A stretch of DNA of 64,000 bases from an uncultured Clostridiaceae bacterium. GTDB taxonomy: Bacteria > Bacillota > Clostridia > Clostridiales > Clostridiaceae. Below the pieces are notes generated by a model. The model was not told the DNA's origin, did not search any database, and saw only the letters and a program-made list of their open reading frames with translations. The stretch spans positions 163,214-227,213 of the forward strand of contig CAMJGD010000003.1 of the NCBI GenBank assembly GCA_946405135.1, given 5' to 3'. Numbering within the stretch: position 1 is the stretch's first letter; each line of letters opens with the position of its first letter. Positions 49,742 to 58,781 of this stretch are shown here, in pieces. A program made the position numbers and the translations under genes.

Positions 49742-50994
49742 CAGCAGCTTACGCAGTGGTAGGATATCAAACGGCATATTTAATAAAGTATTACCCTGTA
49801 GAATACATAGCAGCAATGCTTAACAGTGTGATGGGTATAAATGAAAAAGTAGCTTTCTATATTAACTTTGCAGAAAGTTTAGGTATACAAGTGCTTCCAC
49901 CAGATATAAATGAAAGCAATTCAAAGTTTACAGTTAGAGGAGATACCATAAGATTTGGTCTTGCATCTGTAAAAAATGTAGGCGTTAATGTGGTAGAAAG
50001 TATAGTAAAAGCTAGAGAAGAAAAAGGAAACTTTATAAGCTTTTTCGATTTTTGCAATAAGATAGACCCAGCCTCCATAAACAAAAGAGCAGTGGAGAGC
50101 TTAATAAAAGCAGGTGCTTTTGATAATCTCAAAATATATAGATCTCAAATGCTAGCGGTACATGAAAAGATGCTAGATGGAGTATCAAATCAAAAGAAAA
50201 AAAATATTGAGGGGCAGGTAAGCCTTTTTTCTACCATGGACAATACAGAAGAAGAATTTCAAATTAAATATCCAAATATAAAGGAATTTGACAAAAAGTA
50301 TATGCTTGCCATGGAAAAGGAGATGACAGGATTATATCTTACAGGCCATCCTCTTGATGAATATGAGAGAAGCTTAAAACTTCAAACTTCTACTTCCATA
50401 TCACAAATATTAAGGGATTATGAAGAACAATATGGTGAGAACTCTATGTTAGATGATGCACTATTAGAAGCTATAGAAGAAAAAAAATTAACGGAAAGAG
50501 TTAAGGATGGTTATAGAGTACAAATAGGAGGAATAATATCCGAAGTAACCAGAAAAATAACTAAAAATAATACCATGATGGCTTTTATTAAGGTAGAAGA
50601 TCTCACAGGTACTATAGAATGTATATTATTTCCTAAAATATATGAAAGACTTTCTCCTCTTATACAGGAAGATGAGATGATAATAATAAAAGGAAGAGTA
50701 AGCATGAGGGAGGATGAAGAGCCAAAGATATTATGTGATGAAGTATATCCCCTTGAAAAAGTAGATGATTCAAAGGTTTATATATTAGTAGAAGATGAAA
50801 AGAAAGCTGTAGAAATAAAAAGGATTATAAAACCTATACTTATAAATTACAGCGGAAATACCCCAGTGTATCTCTTTGCAGCTAAAGAAAGAACTCCTTT
50901 TAGATTATCCAGAGAAATGTGGGTAAATGTAGAAACAGAAGTGGTAGAAATATTAAAGGGAAAATTTGGAGCAAATAATGTAAAGGTAACATAA
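49742..50994 (+). CDS. dnaE: DNA polymerase III alpha subunit, exon 2
   Basis: Continues from the second base of codon 802 and gives 416 residues after it: helix-hairpin-helix region, the OB-fold domain (YRVQIGGIISEVTRKITKNNTMMAFIKVEDLTGTIECILFPKIYERL) and the C-terminal tail. With exon 1 the spliced protein is 1218 residues, normal for DnaE1. The gene order dnaE-pfkA-pyk is conserved in clostridia. A terminator follows directly. Confidence 0.95.
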
Positions 50995-51000
50995 ACCATT

Positions 51001-51033
51001 AAGCGGGTCCTTAAAAAGGATTCGCTTTTTTTA
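51001..51033 (+). terminator. Intrinsic terminator after dnaE
   Basis: AAGCGGGTCCTT at 51001-51012 pairs with AAGGATTCGCTT at 51016-51027 (two G-U pairs), followed by TTTTTT. Confidence 0.9.
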
Positions 51034-51365
51034 AATATTTTTTATGTTATTGTAGAATACTATAAAAAGACATAAATAAATTTAATTACAAATTACCCCA
51101 TATTGTTAGAAATTTGGACATAATATTATTAAATTTGTGTATATTCTATCAAAATGGTTGAAAAATATAATTAAATTAATTAAAATTATATTGGGAGAGT
51201 ATTAATGATTTAATATTTAGCTATATATTAAAAATATTGCAGGCTATATTTGTATTTGCAAAATATTATTTATTTTTGTAAAATATCAATGTTTGATATT
51301 CAAAGTGGGTAAAAATTAACACTAGAGGGGCAATATAAGTCCCATTAGCAATAGGAGGAATAAAA
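51034..51365 (+). promoter_or_regulatory. Leader region of pfkA with an operator-like palindrome
   Basis: 332 bp without a gene, AT-rich. AATATCAA and TTGATATT around TGT at 51282-51300 form an 8-bp inverted repeat that could be an operator or a short hairpin. A GGAGGAA site at 51354-51360 belongs to pfkA. No standard promoter is certain. Confidence 0.4.
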
Positions 51366-52322
51366 ATGAAGAAGATTGCTGTATTAACAAGTGGTGGAGA
51401 TGCACCAGGGATGAATGCTGCTATAAGAGCAGTAGTTAGAGTAGGTATAGATAAAGGGCTGCAGGTTATGGGTGTAAGAAGAGGATTTAGTGGTCTTATA
51501 AATGGGGAAATCTTTGAAATGGATAGACATACTGTATCAGATATAATTCAAAGAGGAGGTACTATTTTAAGAACTGCAAGATGTGAAGAGTTTAAAACAG
51601 AAGAAGGAAGAAAAAAAGCAGCAAATGTTCTTAAGGTATTTGGAATTGATGGGCTTGTAGTAATAGGTGGAGATGGTTCCTTCACAGGAGCAAGATTATT
51701 ATCCAAATTAGGAGTATCAACTGTAGGATTACCAGGAACAATAGATAATGATTTAAGCTATACTGACTATACTATAGGATTTGATACAGCTTTAAATACA
51801 GTACTAGATGCTATAAATAAATTAAGAGATACTTCTACTTCCCACGAAAGAGTAAGTATAGTTGAAGTTATGGGAAGACACTGTGGAGATATAGCCTTAT
51901 ATGCAGGTGTAGCAGGTGGAGCAGAAAGCATAATAGTTCCTGAAAGAGATTTTAATGTAGATGAATTATGCAAAACTATACTTTCAGGAAGATTAAAGGG
52001 AAAAATGCATAATTTGATATTGCTTGCTGAAGGTGTTGGTGGAGCAGAGGAACTTGCTAAACATGTAGAAGAGATGACAGGCATAGAGACAAGAGCTACA
52101 ATACTTGGACACATTCAAAGAGGTGGAAGTCCTACAGCTTTTGACAGAGTATTAGCATCAAGAATGGGTGCTAAAGCAGTAGATGTATTACTAGAAGGAA
52201 AATCTTCAAGAGTAATAGGTTCAAAAGATGGTAAGATAGTAGATGAGGATATAGATGAAGCATTATCTATTCCAAGAAGTTTTGATGAAGAGTTATATCA
52301 AATAGCTATCTCATTATCCTAA
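51366..52322 (+). CDS. pfkA: 6-phosphofructokinase
   Basis: 318 residues, standard for ATP-dependent bacterial PfkA. ATP site [13 protein letters not shown] and [14 protein letters not shown]; sugar site [21 protein letters not shown]; effector residues and [11 protein letters not shown] later. It commits fructose 6-phosphate to glycolysis. Followed 118 bp later by pyk in the same direction, the usual clostridial pair. Strong AGGAGGA site. Confidence 0.96.
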   Translation: MKKIAVLTSGGDAPGMNAAIRAVVRVGIDKGLQVMGVRRGFSGLINGEIFEMDRHTVSDIIQRGGTILRTARCEEFKTEEGRKKAANVLKVFGIDGLVVIGGDGSFTGARLLSKLGVSTVGLPGTIDNDLSYTDYTIGFDTALNTVLDAINKLRDTSTSHERVSIVEVMGRHCGDIALYAGVAGGAESIIVPERDFNVDELCKTILSGRLKGKMHNLILLAEGVGGAEELAKHVEEMTGIETRATILGHIQRGGSPTAFDRVLASRMGAKAVDVLLEGKSSRVIGSKDGKIVDEDIDEALSIPRSFDEELYQIAISLS

Positions 52323-52440
52323 TTATAGTATAATATATTTATAAAAATTTCCTTTGGATTTATTATTGTAAACATAATTAAAATGTATAAAGAGAAAAAA
52401 AGTTTCTATGTCTTTTAAAAAATTTAAGGGAGTGTATTTT

Positions 52441-53862
52441 ATGAGAAAAACAAAAATAGTTTGCACTATAGGACCAGCTAGTGAAACAGAAGAATTACTT
52501 TCTAAAATAATTGAGTCAGGAATGAGTGTTTCAAGACATAATTTTTCCCATGGTGACCATGAGGAACACGGGAAAAGAATTTTACTAGTTAAGCAGTTGA
52601 GCAAAAAATATAACAAACCTATAGCAGTAATGCTTGATACAAAAGGACCAGAGATAAGAACAGGTACCTTCACTGAGAAAAAGGTTGATCTTAATGAAGG
52701 TGATGAATTCACAGTATACTGTGGAGAAGAAGTAGCTGGAGATAACACAAAATGTTCTGTAACTTACGCTGGATTATGTGAGGATGTTAAAGCTGGAGAT
52801 TCCATACTAATTGATGATGGATTAGTAGGACTAGAAGTAAAAAGAGTAGAAGGAAATAAGATACATTGTGTAGTTACAAACAGTGGTACAATTTCAGATC
52901 ATAAAGGAGTTAATGTACCAGGAGTTTCTATAAAATTGCCAGCTATTACAGAGAAAGATATTTCTGATTTAAAATTTGGTGTAGAAGTAGGAGTAGATTT
53001 GATAGCTGCTTCATTTATAAGAAAGGCTTCTGATGTTTTAGCAATAAGAGAAGTGCTTAAAGAAAATGGTGGAGAGGATATACTAATACTCTCAAAGATA
53101 GAAAATCAAGAAGGCGTAGAAAATATAGATGAAATTATAGAAGTATCTGATGGTATTATGGTTGCCAGAGGAGACCTAGGAGTAGAAATTCCTATAGAAA
53201 GAGTTCCTGGGGTACAGAAAATGATAATAGAAAAGTGTAATAAAGCAGGTAAGCCAGTTATAACAGCAACTCAAATGCTTGATTCTATGATAAGAAATCC
53301 AAGACCAACAAGAGCTGAAGCTTCTGATACAGCTAATGCTATATTTGATGGTACAGATGCTATAATGCTAAGTGGAGAAACTGCTAATGGAAAATATCCA
53401 GTAGAAGCGGTTAGAACTATGGCAAGAATTGCAGAAGAGACAGAAAAACATTTAAATTATGAATTTATTTTAAGAAAAAACATAAGAGAGCATGTGCCAA
53501 CAATTCCTACAGCTATCAGCTTAGCTACCTGTACTACAGCTATGCAGCTTAAGGCAAAAGCTGTAATAACAGCAACTCAAAGTGGAAGCACTGCAAGAAT
53601 AGTTTCAAAATATAGACCACAGTGCCCTATAATAGCAGTTACCCCTTATGAAAGTGTAGCTAAAAAATTAGCATTGAACTGGGGAGTATTTCCTATAGTA
53701 GCTGATACTGTTGAAACTACTGATGAACTTATAGAAAAGTCAGTAGAAATGGCAACAGCTACACAGTTTGTTAATGAAGGAGATTTAGTAGTAATAGCAG
53801 CAGGTATACCAATTAATGATATTGGATCTACAAATATGATGAAAGTGCATATAGTAAAATAG
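52441..53862 (+). CDS. pyk: Pyruvate kinase
   Basis: 473 residues from the ATG at 52441 (AAGGGAG site); an upstream in-frame ATG at 52408 adds 11 residues without a site. MRKTKIVCTIGPASE start, active-site SRHNFSHGDHEEHG, AVMLDTKGPEIRTG, metal-binding Glu in ILSKIENQEG, and GDLGVEIPIERVP, TATQMLDSM. The extra C-terminal PEP-mobilising domain found in some Bacillus enzymes is absent. It makes pyruvate and ATP, the last step of glycolysis. A terminator follows. Confidence 0.96.
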   Translation: MRKTKIVCTIGPASETEELLSKIIESGMSVSRHNFSHGDHEEHGKRILLVKQLSKKYNKPIAVMLDTKGPEIRTGTFTEKKVDLNEGDEFTVYCGEEVAGDNTKCSVTYAGLCEDVKAGDSILIDDGLVGLEVKRVEGNKIHCVVTNSGTISDHKGVNVPGVSIKLPAITEKDISDLKFGVEVGVDLIAASFIRKASDVLAIREVLKENGGEDILILSKIENQEGVENIDEIIEVSDGIMVARGDLGVEIPIERVPGVQKMIIEKCNKAGKPVITATQMLDSMIRNPRPTRAEASDTANAIFDGTDAIMLSGETANGKYPVEAVRTMARIAEETEKHLNYEFILRKNIREHVPTIPTAISLATCTTAMQLKAKAVITATQSGSTARIVSKYRPQCPIIAVTPYESVAKKLALNWGVFPIVADTVETTDELIEKSVEMATATQFVNEGDLVVIAAGIPINDIGSTNMMKVHIVK

Positions 53863-53888
53863 CGATCTTTAACAAGTTTATTAAGGTT

Positions 53889-53925
53889 AAGCCTTTATAC
53901 ATATCTATGTGTAAGGGCTTTTTAT
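53889..53925 (+). terminator. Intrinsic terminator after pyk
   Basis: AAGCCTTTATACATA at 53889-53903 pairs with 53906-53920 (G-U pairs included), followed by TTTTTAT. Confidence 0.88.
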
Positions 53926-54243
53926 ATAAAATTAATAAAAAGTTTACAATTCAAAAGTAAATTTTTGTATATTCATTATAGGTAAGGTAAGACTATAATG
54001 GTATAATAAATTTTTATTGATAAATTAAATGGCAACTGATTCTCAATGTTTGCACCCTAAGGGGTGCTATTTTTTTACAAAAAAACTTAATATTAAATTT
54101 GATATAGATGAATTAAGTAAAGGAAGCATAAATGAAAACTTGTATAAGAGATGAGCATAAGTTTACCAAACAATTAATAGTACTTCTTTGGAATAAAAAA
54201 ATAGAATTATTCTAAAAATACTATAAAGTGAGGAGTGATTGTT
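53926..54243 (+). other. Intergenic region with a possible short transcript unit
   Basis: With the pyk terminator it makes about 380 bp without a gene. TATAAT at 53994-53999 and at about 54002-54007 precedes a hairpin GCACCC (54052-54057) / GGGTGC (54062-54067) followed by TATTTTTTT, a good intrinsic terminator. A transcript of about 60 bases could be made. No known RNA family is recognised. Confidence 0.45.
54051..54077 (+). terminator. Intrinsic terminator, no gene assigned
   Basis: GCACCC-TAAG-GGGTGC stem followed by a T-run at 54069-54076. It sits 125 bp after the pyk terminator, so it ends some other transcript. Confidence 0.75.
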
Positions 54244-54603
54244 ATGAATAGATTAAGTTGTAATGTTACTAATTGTGTTAACAATACTGGAGGTTTATGT
54301 TCTGCCAGAGTAATACATATAACTGGAATAAATGCTGATATAAAAAGAGGTACAGAATGTGAAACTTTTAGACAAAATGATATAGTTGGAGCTATAAAAG
54401 AAATTACTAATATGAATATAGGCGGACAGATTAATCAATACTTTCAAAGAGATAGAGTAGTGATGAGTCCAGAAATAGTTTGTGATGCTATAAAATGCGT
54501 ATATAACACCAATAGAAGCTGCAGTGCAGATTTTATTCAAATATATGGGCCAGCGTCTTTAAGCAATGGTTATACTAGATGTGAAACTTTTTCTAATGTT
54601 TAA
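54244..54603 (+). CDS. DUF1540-domain protein with two cysteine modules
   Basis: 119 residues from the ATG at 54244 (GAGGAG site). Two similar modules, about 4-40 and 78-115, each with the pattern C-x4-C-x8-C and a later C in ECETF / RCETF, as in DUF1540. The paired cysteines suggest a metal- or disulfide-binding protein. Function is unknown; members are common in clostridia and some are linked to spores. No neighbour gives a hint. Confidence 0.85.
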   Translation: MNRLSCNVTNCVNNTGGLCSARVIHITGINADIKRGTECETFRQNDIVGAIKEITNMNIGGQINQYFQRDRVVMSPEIVCDAIKCVYNTNRSCSADFIQIYGPASLSNGYTRCETFSNV

Positions 54604-54740
54604 TATTAAAGTAAAAAATGTTATAATTGAAAAAATATGAAAACTACTATTTTAAGAAAGGAAGTGAAAAAATAACCCTTAGCTTAGGGTATAGCATTAT
54701 ATAAAAATGCTATTATATACACTGATTATTGCTATAGTGT

Positions 54741-54800
54741 ATGAATAAAATCTATAAGTTTAAATCTATTTTTATAGATTTTATAAAGCTAAAGTTATGA
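54741..54800 (+). CDS. Possible 19-codon leader peptide overlapping msrA
   Basis: ATG at 54741 opens a 19-residue frame ([19 protein letters not shown]) whose TGA (54798-54800) overlaps the msrA ATG at 54797. It has no clear binding site itself. Translation through it could deliver ribosomes to msrA, which has a weak site. This is an inference; it may equally be chance in AT-rich sequence. Confidence 0.25.
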   Translation: MNKIYKFKSIFIDFIKLKL

Positions 54801-55273
54801 GAGAAATAGTATTAGCGGGTGGATGTTTTTGGGGCATTGAAGCCTATATGTCGAGAATAAAAGGAGTTTTAAACACAAAGGTAGGTTATGCCAATGGCAT
54901 AAAAAAGAATCCTACTTATGAAGAGGTATGCACTGGAACTACTGGACATGCTGAAGCTTGTTATATAAGCTATGATGAAAACCAAGTTAGTCTAGAAGAG
55001 CTATTAAATAAATTCTGGAACATAATAGACCCTACCCTTATAAACAGGCAGGGTAATGATAGGGGACATCAATATAGAACAGGAATATTTTACATGAATC
55101 CTGAGGATTTAGAAGTGATAGAAAAAACTAAAAAAGAGCAGCAAAAGAAATATGATAAATCTATTGTTACAGAAGTAGAACCTCTAAAATGTTTTTACCA
55201 TGCAGAAGAATATCACCAAAAGTATCTTCAGAAAAATCCAGGCGGTTATTGCCACATTGATTTAAACAGCTAA
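54797..55273 (+). CDS. msrA: Peptide-methionine (S)-S-oxide reductase
   Basis: 158 residues, slightly short but complete. The active-site motif [10 protein letters not shown], conserved [31 protein letters not shown] and the tail [20 protein letters not shown] fit MsrA. It reduces methionine S-sulfoxide in oxidised proteins. No good Shine-Dalgarno precedes the ATG, and the leader holds several short hairpins. MsrB is not adjacent. Confidence 0.93.
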   Translation: MREIVLAGGCFWGIEAYMSRIKGVLNTKVGYANGIKKNPTYEEVCTGTTGHAEACYISYDENQVSLEELLNKFWNIIDPTLINRQGNDRGHQYRTGIFYMNPEDLEVIEKTKKEQQKKYDKSIVTEVEPLKCFYHAEEYHQKYLQKNPGGYCHIDLNS

Positions 55274-55418
55274 AAGAAACTTATATTTTCTATTTAGCTT
55301 GGGCTGCAAGAAAGCTATAGATTTCTATAGAAATGTGGCAGGAAATCACTCTTGAATTCCTTGCCACTTTCAAAATAGCAGAGTTACAAGCCCACATTTC
55401 TTATCTGGCAGCGGCTGA
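55274..55418. terminator. Structured intergenic segment between converging genes
   Basis: GTGGCAGGAA and TTCCTTGCCAC around 55335-55367 form a stem with one bulge, with A and T residues on its sides, fitting a bidirectional terminator for msrA and the reverse acyltransferase gene. The whole segment is less AT-rich than its neighbours. Confidence 0.5.
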
Positions 55419-56471
55419 CTAAGCAGACACTAAAACTTTATGTTTACCCTTAAAAATAAATTGAAAAACATCTATTCTATCTATAATGTACTTACCAATT
55501 AGATAAGGTATTATCACTCCTATTAAGGTATATGCAACAAATCCGAACTCTATTTTTGATAATAAAAATAAAACAATAGGTTTGTGAAGATACATTATCA
55601 CAAGAGACTGTCTGCCCATAGAACATAGGGTACTTTTTACTTTACCTGATTTCATATTATAGCTTAAAGATAAAATAAATACTGTAAATATAATTGGTAC
55701 AATTATATCTAAAGCAAAAAATCTAAACTGGGAAAACTTTAGATTTAAATAGTAATATATGCCTAATGCAAAGTTTAATACAGTGAATAGCACGCATAAA
55801 GCAAAAGATATAATGAGAGTTTTCTTTGATTTAATTATGTCTATATAATTTCTAAGAAAATAGCCTATGGCATAATAAGGTACACATACTAAAACCACAT
55901 CCATATTCCATGGAAGCATGAGCTTTTCAGGTATTTTAGTTACGTCATCTGGCATACAGAGAATAGAAAAAGCGTGACCAAGTATATACATTAATATCAT
56001 GGTAATGATTAAGGTTTTTGTACTTGTATTCTTTTTAAGATAATGAAAAATGGTTTTTGAAAGAAAGAGACAGGGAATAAACCAAAAAACCCCGGGGATA
56101 GCTTTTCCACTATATATATGTTTCCACAACAAACTTATTATATTTTGTTTGTTAAAATTAGAAGGAGTTATCATAAAAGCAAATATTACATCGATTATGG
56201 AAAAGGACAAATAAGGTACAAAAAATTTAATAAACTGATGCTTTACATCCATTTCATCTTTATATAGCATACCACTAATCATAAAAAAGGCTGGCATATG
56301 AAACCAATATAATATTTGATAATATTTAAAAGGGCTGTGACATAAAACCACTGAAATTATTAATATACCTTTAGATACGTCTAAATAATCGATTCTATTT
56401 TCATCTTCAGAAAATGATGGCATAGTCATGGTAAATTCACGTCGTTCTTTTAATGTTTCTACCATACTCAT
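55419..56471 (-). CDS. Acyltransferase-3 family membrane protein
   Basis: 351 residues on the reverse strand from the ATG at 56471, which follows AGGGGGT; a further upstream start exists at 56489 without one. About ten membrane segments and the opening RIDYLDVSKGILIISVVLCHSPFKYY, with HMPAFFMISG, typical of OafA/YrhL-type acyltransferases (COG3594-like). These move acetyl or other acyl groups onto sugars of surface glycans. No glycan cluster is adjacent, so the acceptor is unknown. It is divergent from the following rRNA methyltransferase. Confidence 0.85.
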   Translation of the reverse strand: MSMVETLKERREFTMTMPSFSEDENRIDYLDVSKGILIISVVLCHSPFKYYQILYWFHMPAFFMISGMLYKDEMDVKHQFIKFFVPYLSFSIIDVIFAFMITPSNFNKQNIISLLWKHIYSGKAIPGVFWFIPCLFLSKTIFHYLKKNTSTKTLIITMILMYILGHAFSILCMPDDVTKIPEKLMLPWNMDVVLVCVPYYAIGYFLRNYIDIIKSKKTLIISFALCVLFTVLNFALGIYYYLNLKFSQFRFFALDIIVPIIFTVFILSLSYNMKSGKVKSTLCSMGRQSLVIMYLHKPIVLFLLSKIEFGFVAYTLIGVIIPYLIGKYIIDRIDVFQFIFKGKHKVLVSA

Positions 56472-57115
56472 TGTTAAACCCCCTATCAAAAAATTGTTAA
56501 AAAGTATTATAAATACATATTAAGTTTAACACCATATTTAATATATTTATGTATATAATCGCAAGATTAATAAAATATTTAATTTTTGTTAACTTATAAA
56601 AACTTGTTTTAAACAGTAGTTTAAATTGCATATTTCATTGTAAGTCCACACTTTTAAGTGCTTTTAATTGCAGTAAAATATGTATTAATAATATATATAT
56701 TTTAGTAGTTTTTCACTAAAATATAACTATTATTAAAGTTAACAATAACTATTAATGTAAAATATATGGATTGAGATTTTAAAATTAATTTGTGTAGTTA
56801 TAGATGGGTGTCAAAATTTAGTATTGCATTTAAAATATCAAAAATGCTGTAAAAAGAAGGGCTAACTACAAAATGGAGGCTGAAAAAAAGCTAGAAATAT
56901 TGATAACTTTCTAATAATACATAGTGGATATAACTATAGAATTATGTCATAATAATTATGAAAATAATATGAAATTATTGTTAAGATAACACAATGCATA
57001 AATAAAGTAGCAATAGCAAAATATTTATTATAATTAGTATTAAAAATTAAGTTTCAACTATATAGAGGTAATTTGGTATAACCTATGACTAAATAGATTT
57101 GGATGGTGATTTTAT
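56472..57115. other. 644-bp AT-rich divergent intergenic region
   Basis: Upstream of both the acyltransferase (reverse) and the rRNA methyltransferase (forward). I see no gene or known RNA in it. It should hold both promoters but no confident boxes are assigned. Confidence 0.6.
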
Positions 57116-58480
57116 TTGGTAGAAAAAAATCAAGAAATTGAAGTTAATATATTATCTTTAGGCTATGAAGGTGAAGGTGTAGCAAAAGTAGATGGCTTTC
57201 CTATATTTATAGCAGGAGCATTAAAAGGAGAAAAGGTTAGAATAAAAATAGTAAAAAAGAACAAAAACTTTGCTTATGGAAAGCTTTTAGAAATATTAGA
57301 AGTTTCTCCTGAAAGAAAGGAGCCGACCTGCGGCATATATAAGAAATGCGGAGGTTGCCAGCTTCAACACATGAGCTATGAAGCACAGCTTATTTTTAAA
57401 CAGCAAAGGGTAAAAGACTGCTTAGAGAGAATAGGAAAACTTAAAGATGTAACTGTACATAACACTTTAGGTATGGAAGAGCCTTATAGATATAGAAATA
57501 AAGTTCAGCTTCCTGTAGGAGGAGAAAAAGGTAATGTACATATAGGCTTCTATGCCCAAAGATCCCATGACATCATAGATATGGATCAATGTTTTATTCA
57601 GGATGAAATAGGAGATGAAGTGGTAAAGCTCACTAAAGAATGGATGAATAGATATAAAATAGAACCTTATGATGAAAAGGGAAATAAGGGCATAGTAAGA
57701 CATGTAATGGTTAGAAAAGGCTTTAAAACTGGAGAAGTTATGGTGATTATAGTAACCACCTCTGAAGAGCTTCCCAATAAATTAGAATTTATTGATAGCA
57801 TAAAAAATGGAGTAAAAGGCATCAGAAGTATAGTCCAAAACATTAATCCTCAAAAGACAAATGTAATATTAGGTGAAAAGAACATAGTGCTTTGGGGTCA
57901 GGATCATATCAGTGATTACATAGATGCTTTTAAGTTTAATATATCTCCTTTATCTTTCTTTCAAGTAAATCCTATTCAGACAGAGGTGCTTTATAATAAG
58001 GCATTAGAATATGCAGACCTTAAGGGAGATGAAGTGGTTTTTGATGCTTATTGCGGCACAGGTACTATATCTCTCTTTCTGTCGCAAAAGGCAAAAAAGG
58101 TATATGGTGTAGAGATAGTTCCTGAAGCCATTGAAAATGCTAAGGCAAATGCTAAAGAAAACAACATAACTAATGCAGAATTTATAGTAGGGGAGTCTGA
58201 AAAGGTAATACCAGAGCTTATAGAAAAAGGCATAAAAGCAGATGTGGTGGTAGTAGACCCACCAAGAAAAGGCTGTGCCAAAGAGCTCTTAGAAGCCATA
58301 GCTAACATGCAGCCCCAAAAAATAGTCTACGTATCCTGCGACCCCGGCACTCTAGCAAGAGATTTAAACATACTAAACCAGCTGGGCTATGCAACCCTAA
58401 AAGTTCAACCCGTAGATATGTTCCCGCAGACAGGGCACGTGGAGTGTGTAGTAGGAATACGTCGCAAGGATTCCTTATAA
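57116..58480 (+). CDS. 23S rRNA (uracil-5-)-methyltransferase, RumA/RlmCD family
   Basis: 454 residues with a TTG start after GGATGGTGAT. N-terminal TRAM domain (about 1-60), iron-sulfur cysteines C72, C78 and C81 ([15 protein letters not shown]), SAM-binding [21 protein letters not shown] and catalytic [12 protein letters not shown]. It methylates uridine 5 in 23S rRNA (U747 or U1939 type); Firmicutes often use one enzyme for both. The last 60 or so codons (from about 58305) use C- and G-ending codons (CCC, GTC, GAC, GGC, CTG) rare elsewhere in the window, and the sequence after HVECVV ends in a short GIRRKDSL tail. This suggests that the 3' end was replaced when a mobile element entered. 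Confidence 0.93.
   Translation: MVEKNQEIEVNILSLGYEGEGVAKVDGFPIFIAGALKGEKVRIKIVKKNKNFAYGKLLEILEVSPERKEPTCGIYKKCGGCQLQHMSYEAQLIFKQQRVKDCLERIGKLKDVTVHNTLGMEEPYRYRNKVQLPVGGEKGNVHIGFYAQRSHDIIDMDQCFIQDEIGDEVVKLTKEWMNRYKIEPYDEKGNKGIVRHVMVRKGFKTGEVMVIIVTTSEELPNKLEFIDSIKNGVKGIRSIVQNINPQKTNVILGEKNIVLWGQDHISDYIDAFKFNISPLSFFQVNPIQTEVLYNKALEYADLKGDEVVFDAYCGTGTISLFLSQKAKKVYGVEIVPEAIENAKANAKENNITNAEFIVGESEKVIPELIEKGIKADVVVVDPPRKGCAKELLEAIANMQPQKIVYVSCDPGTLARDLNILNQLGYATLKVQPVDMFPQTGHVECVVGIRRKDSL
58440..58470 (+). other. Candidate attachment-site (attL) region in the rRNA methyltransferase gene end
   Basis: rumA 3' ends are known insertion points of some Firmicute integrative elements. The segment CACGTGGAGTGTGTAGT at about 58437-58453 lies in the conserved HVECVV codons, and what follows up to the stop is unlike typical family members. 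The partner site (attR) would be outside the window, so this is an inference only. Confidence 0.35.
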
Positions 58481-58617
58481 TCATTGAATTTACTCACTTT
58501 GCAAGCTTTTATAACTTTAACACAAATGGTGATGATTTTAAAAATAAAGAAGTTATTCAGGGTGTTAGAGTAAGAGTGGGGATTTGATATGGTGTAAGTA
58601 GATATGTAAAGTAAATA

Positions 58618-58668
58618 ATAAAAAAGGCTATAGAGTTGATGAAATAATCAATTTTATAGTCCTTTTTG
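58618..58668 (+). terminator. Intrinsic terminator after the rRNA methyltransferase gene
   Basis: AAAAAGGCTATAGAGTTGAT at 58621-58640 pairs with 58646-58666 with small bulges, followed by TTTTTG. The rest of 58481-58781 holds no gene I can support. Confidence 0.7.
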
Positions 58669-58781
58669 TATTTAAAAGAAATAATGTGACTGTTTTATAA
58701 AGGAATATAATGGGTTTTGTAGAATAATATAATATTGTAAATATTTATAAAATATATTGGTATAAACTAGAAAGGGTTATA

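Noticed and set aside
49638..49823. Small open frame with ATG across the intron 3' end
   Set aside because: It overlaps domains V/VI of the intron and runs out of frame into dnaE exon 2; chance frame.
44578..50994. An intein in DnaE
   Set aside because: Inteins are common in DnaE, but here exon 1 ends in an intron boundary, the insert has stops in the DnaE frame, a domain V and a separately started RT gene, so it is removed at RNA level.
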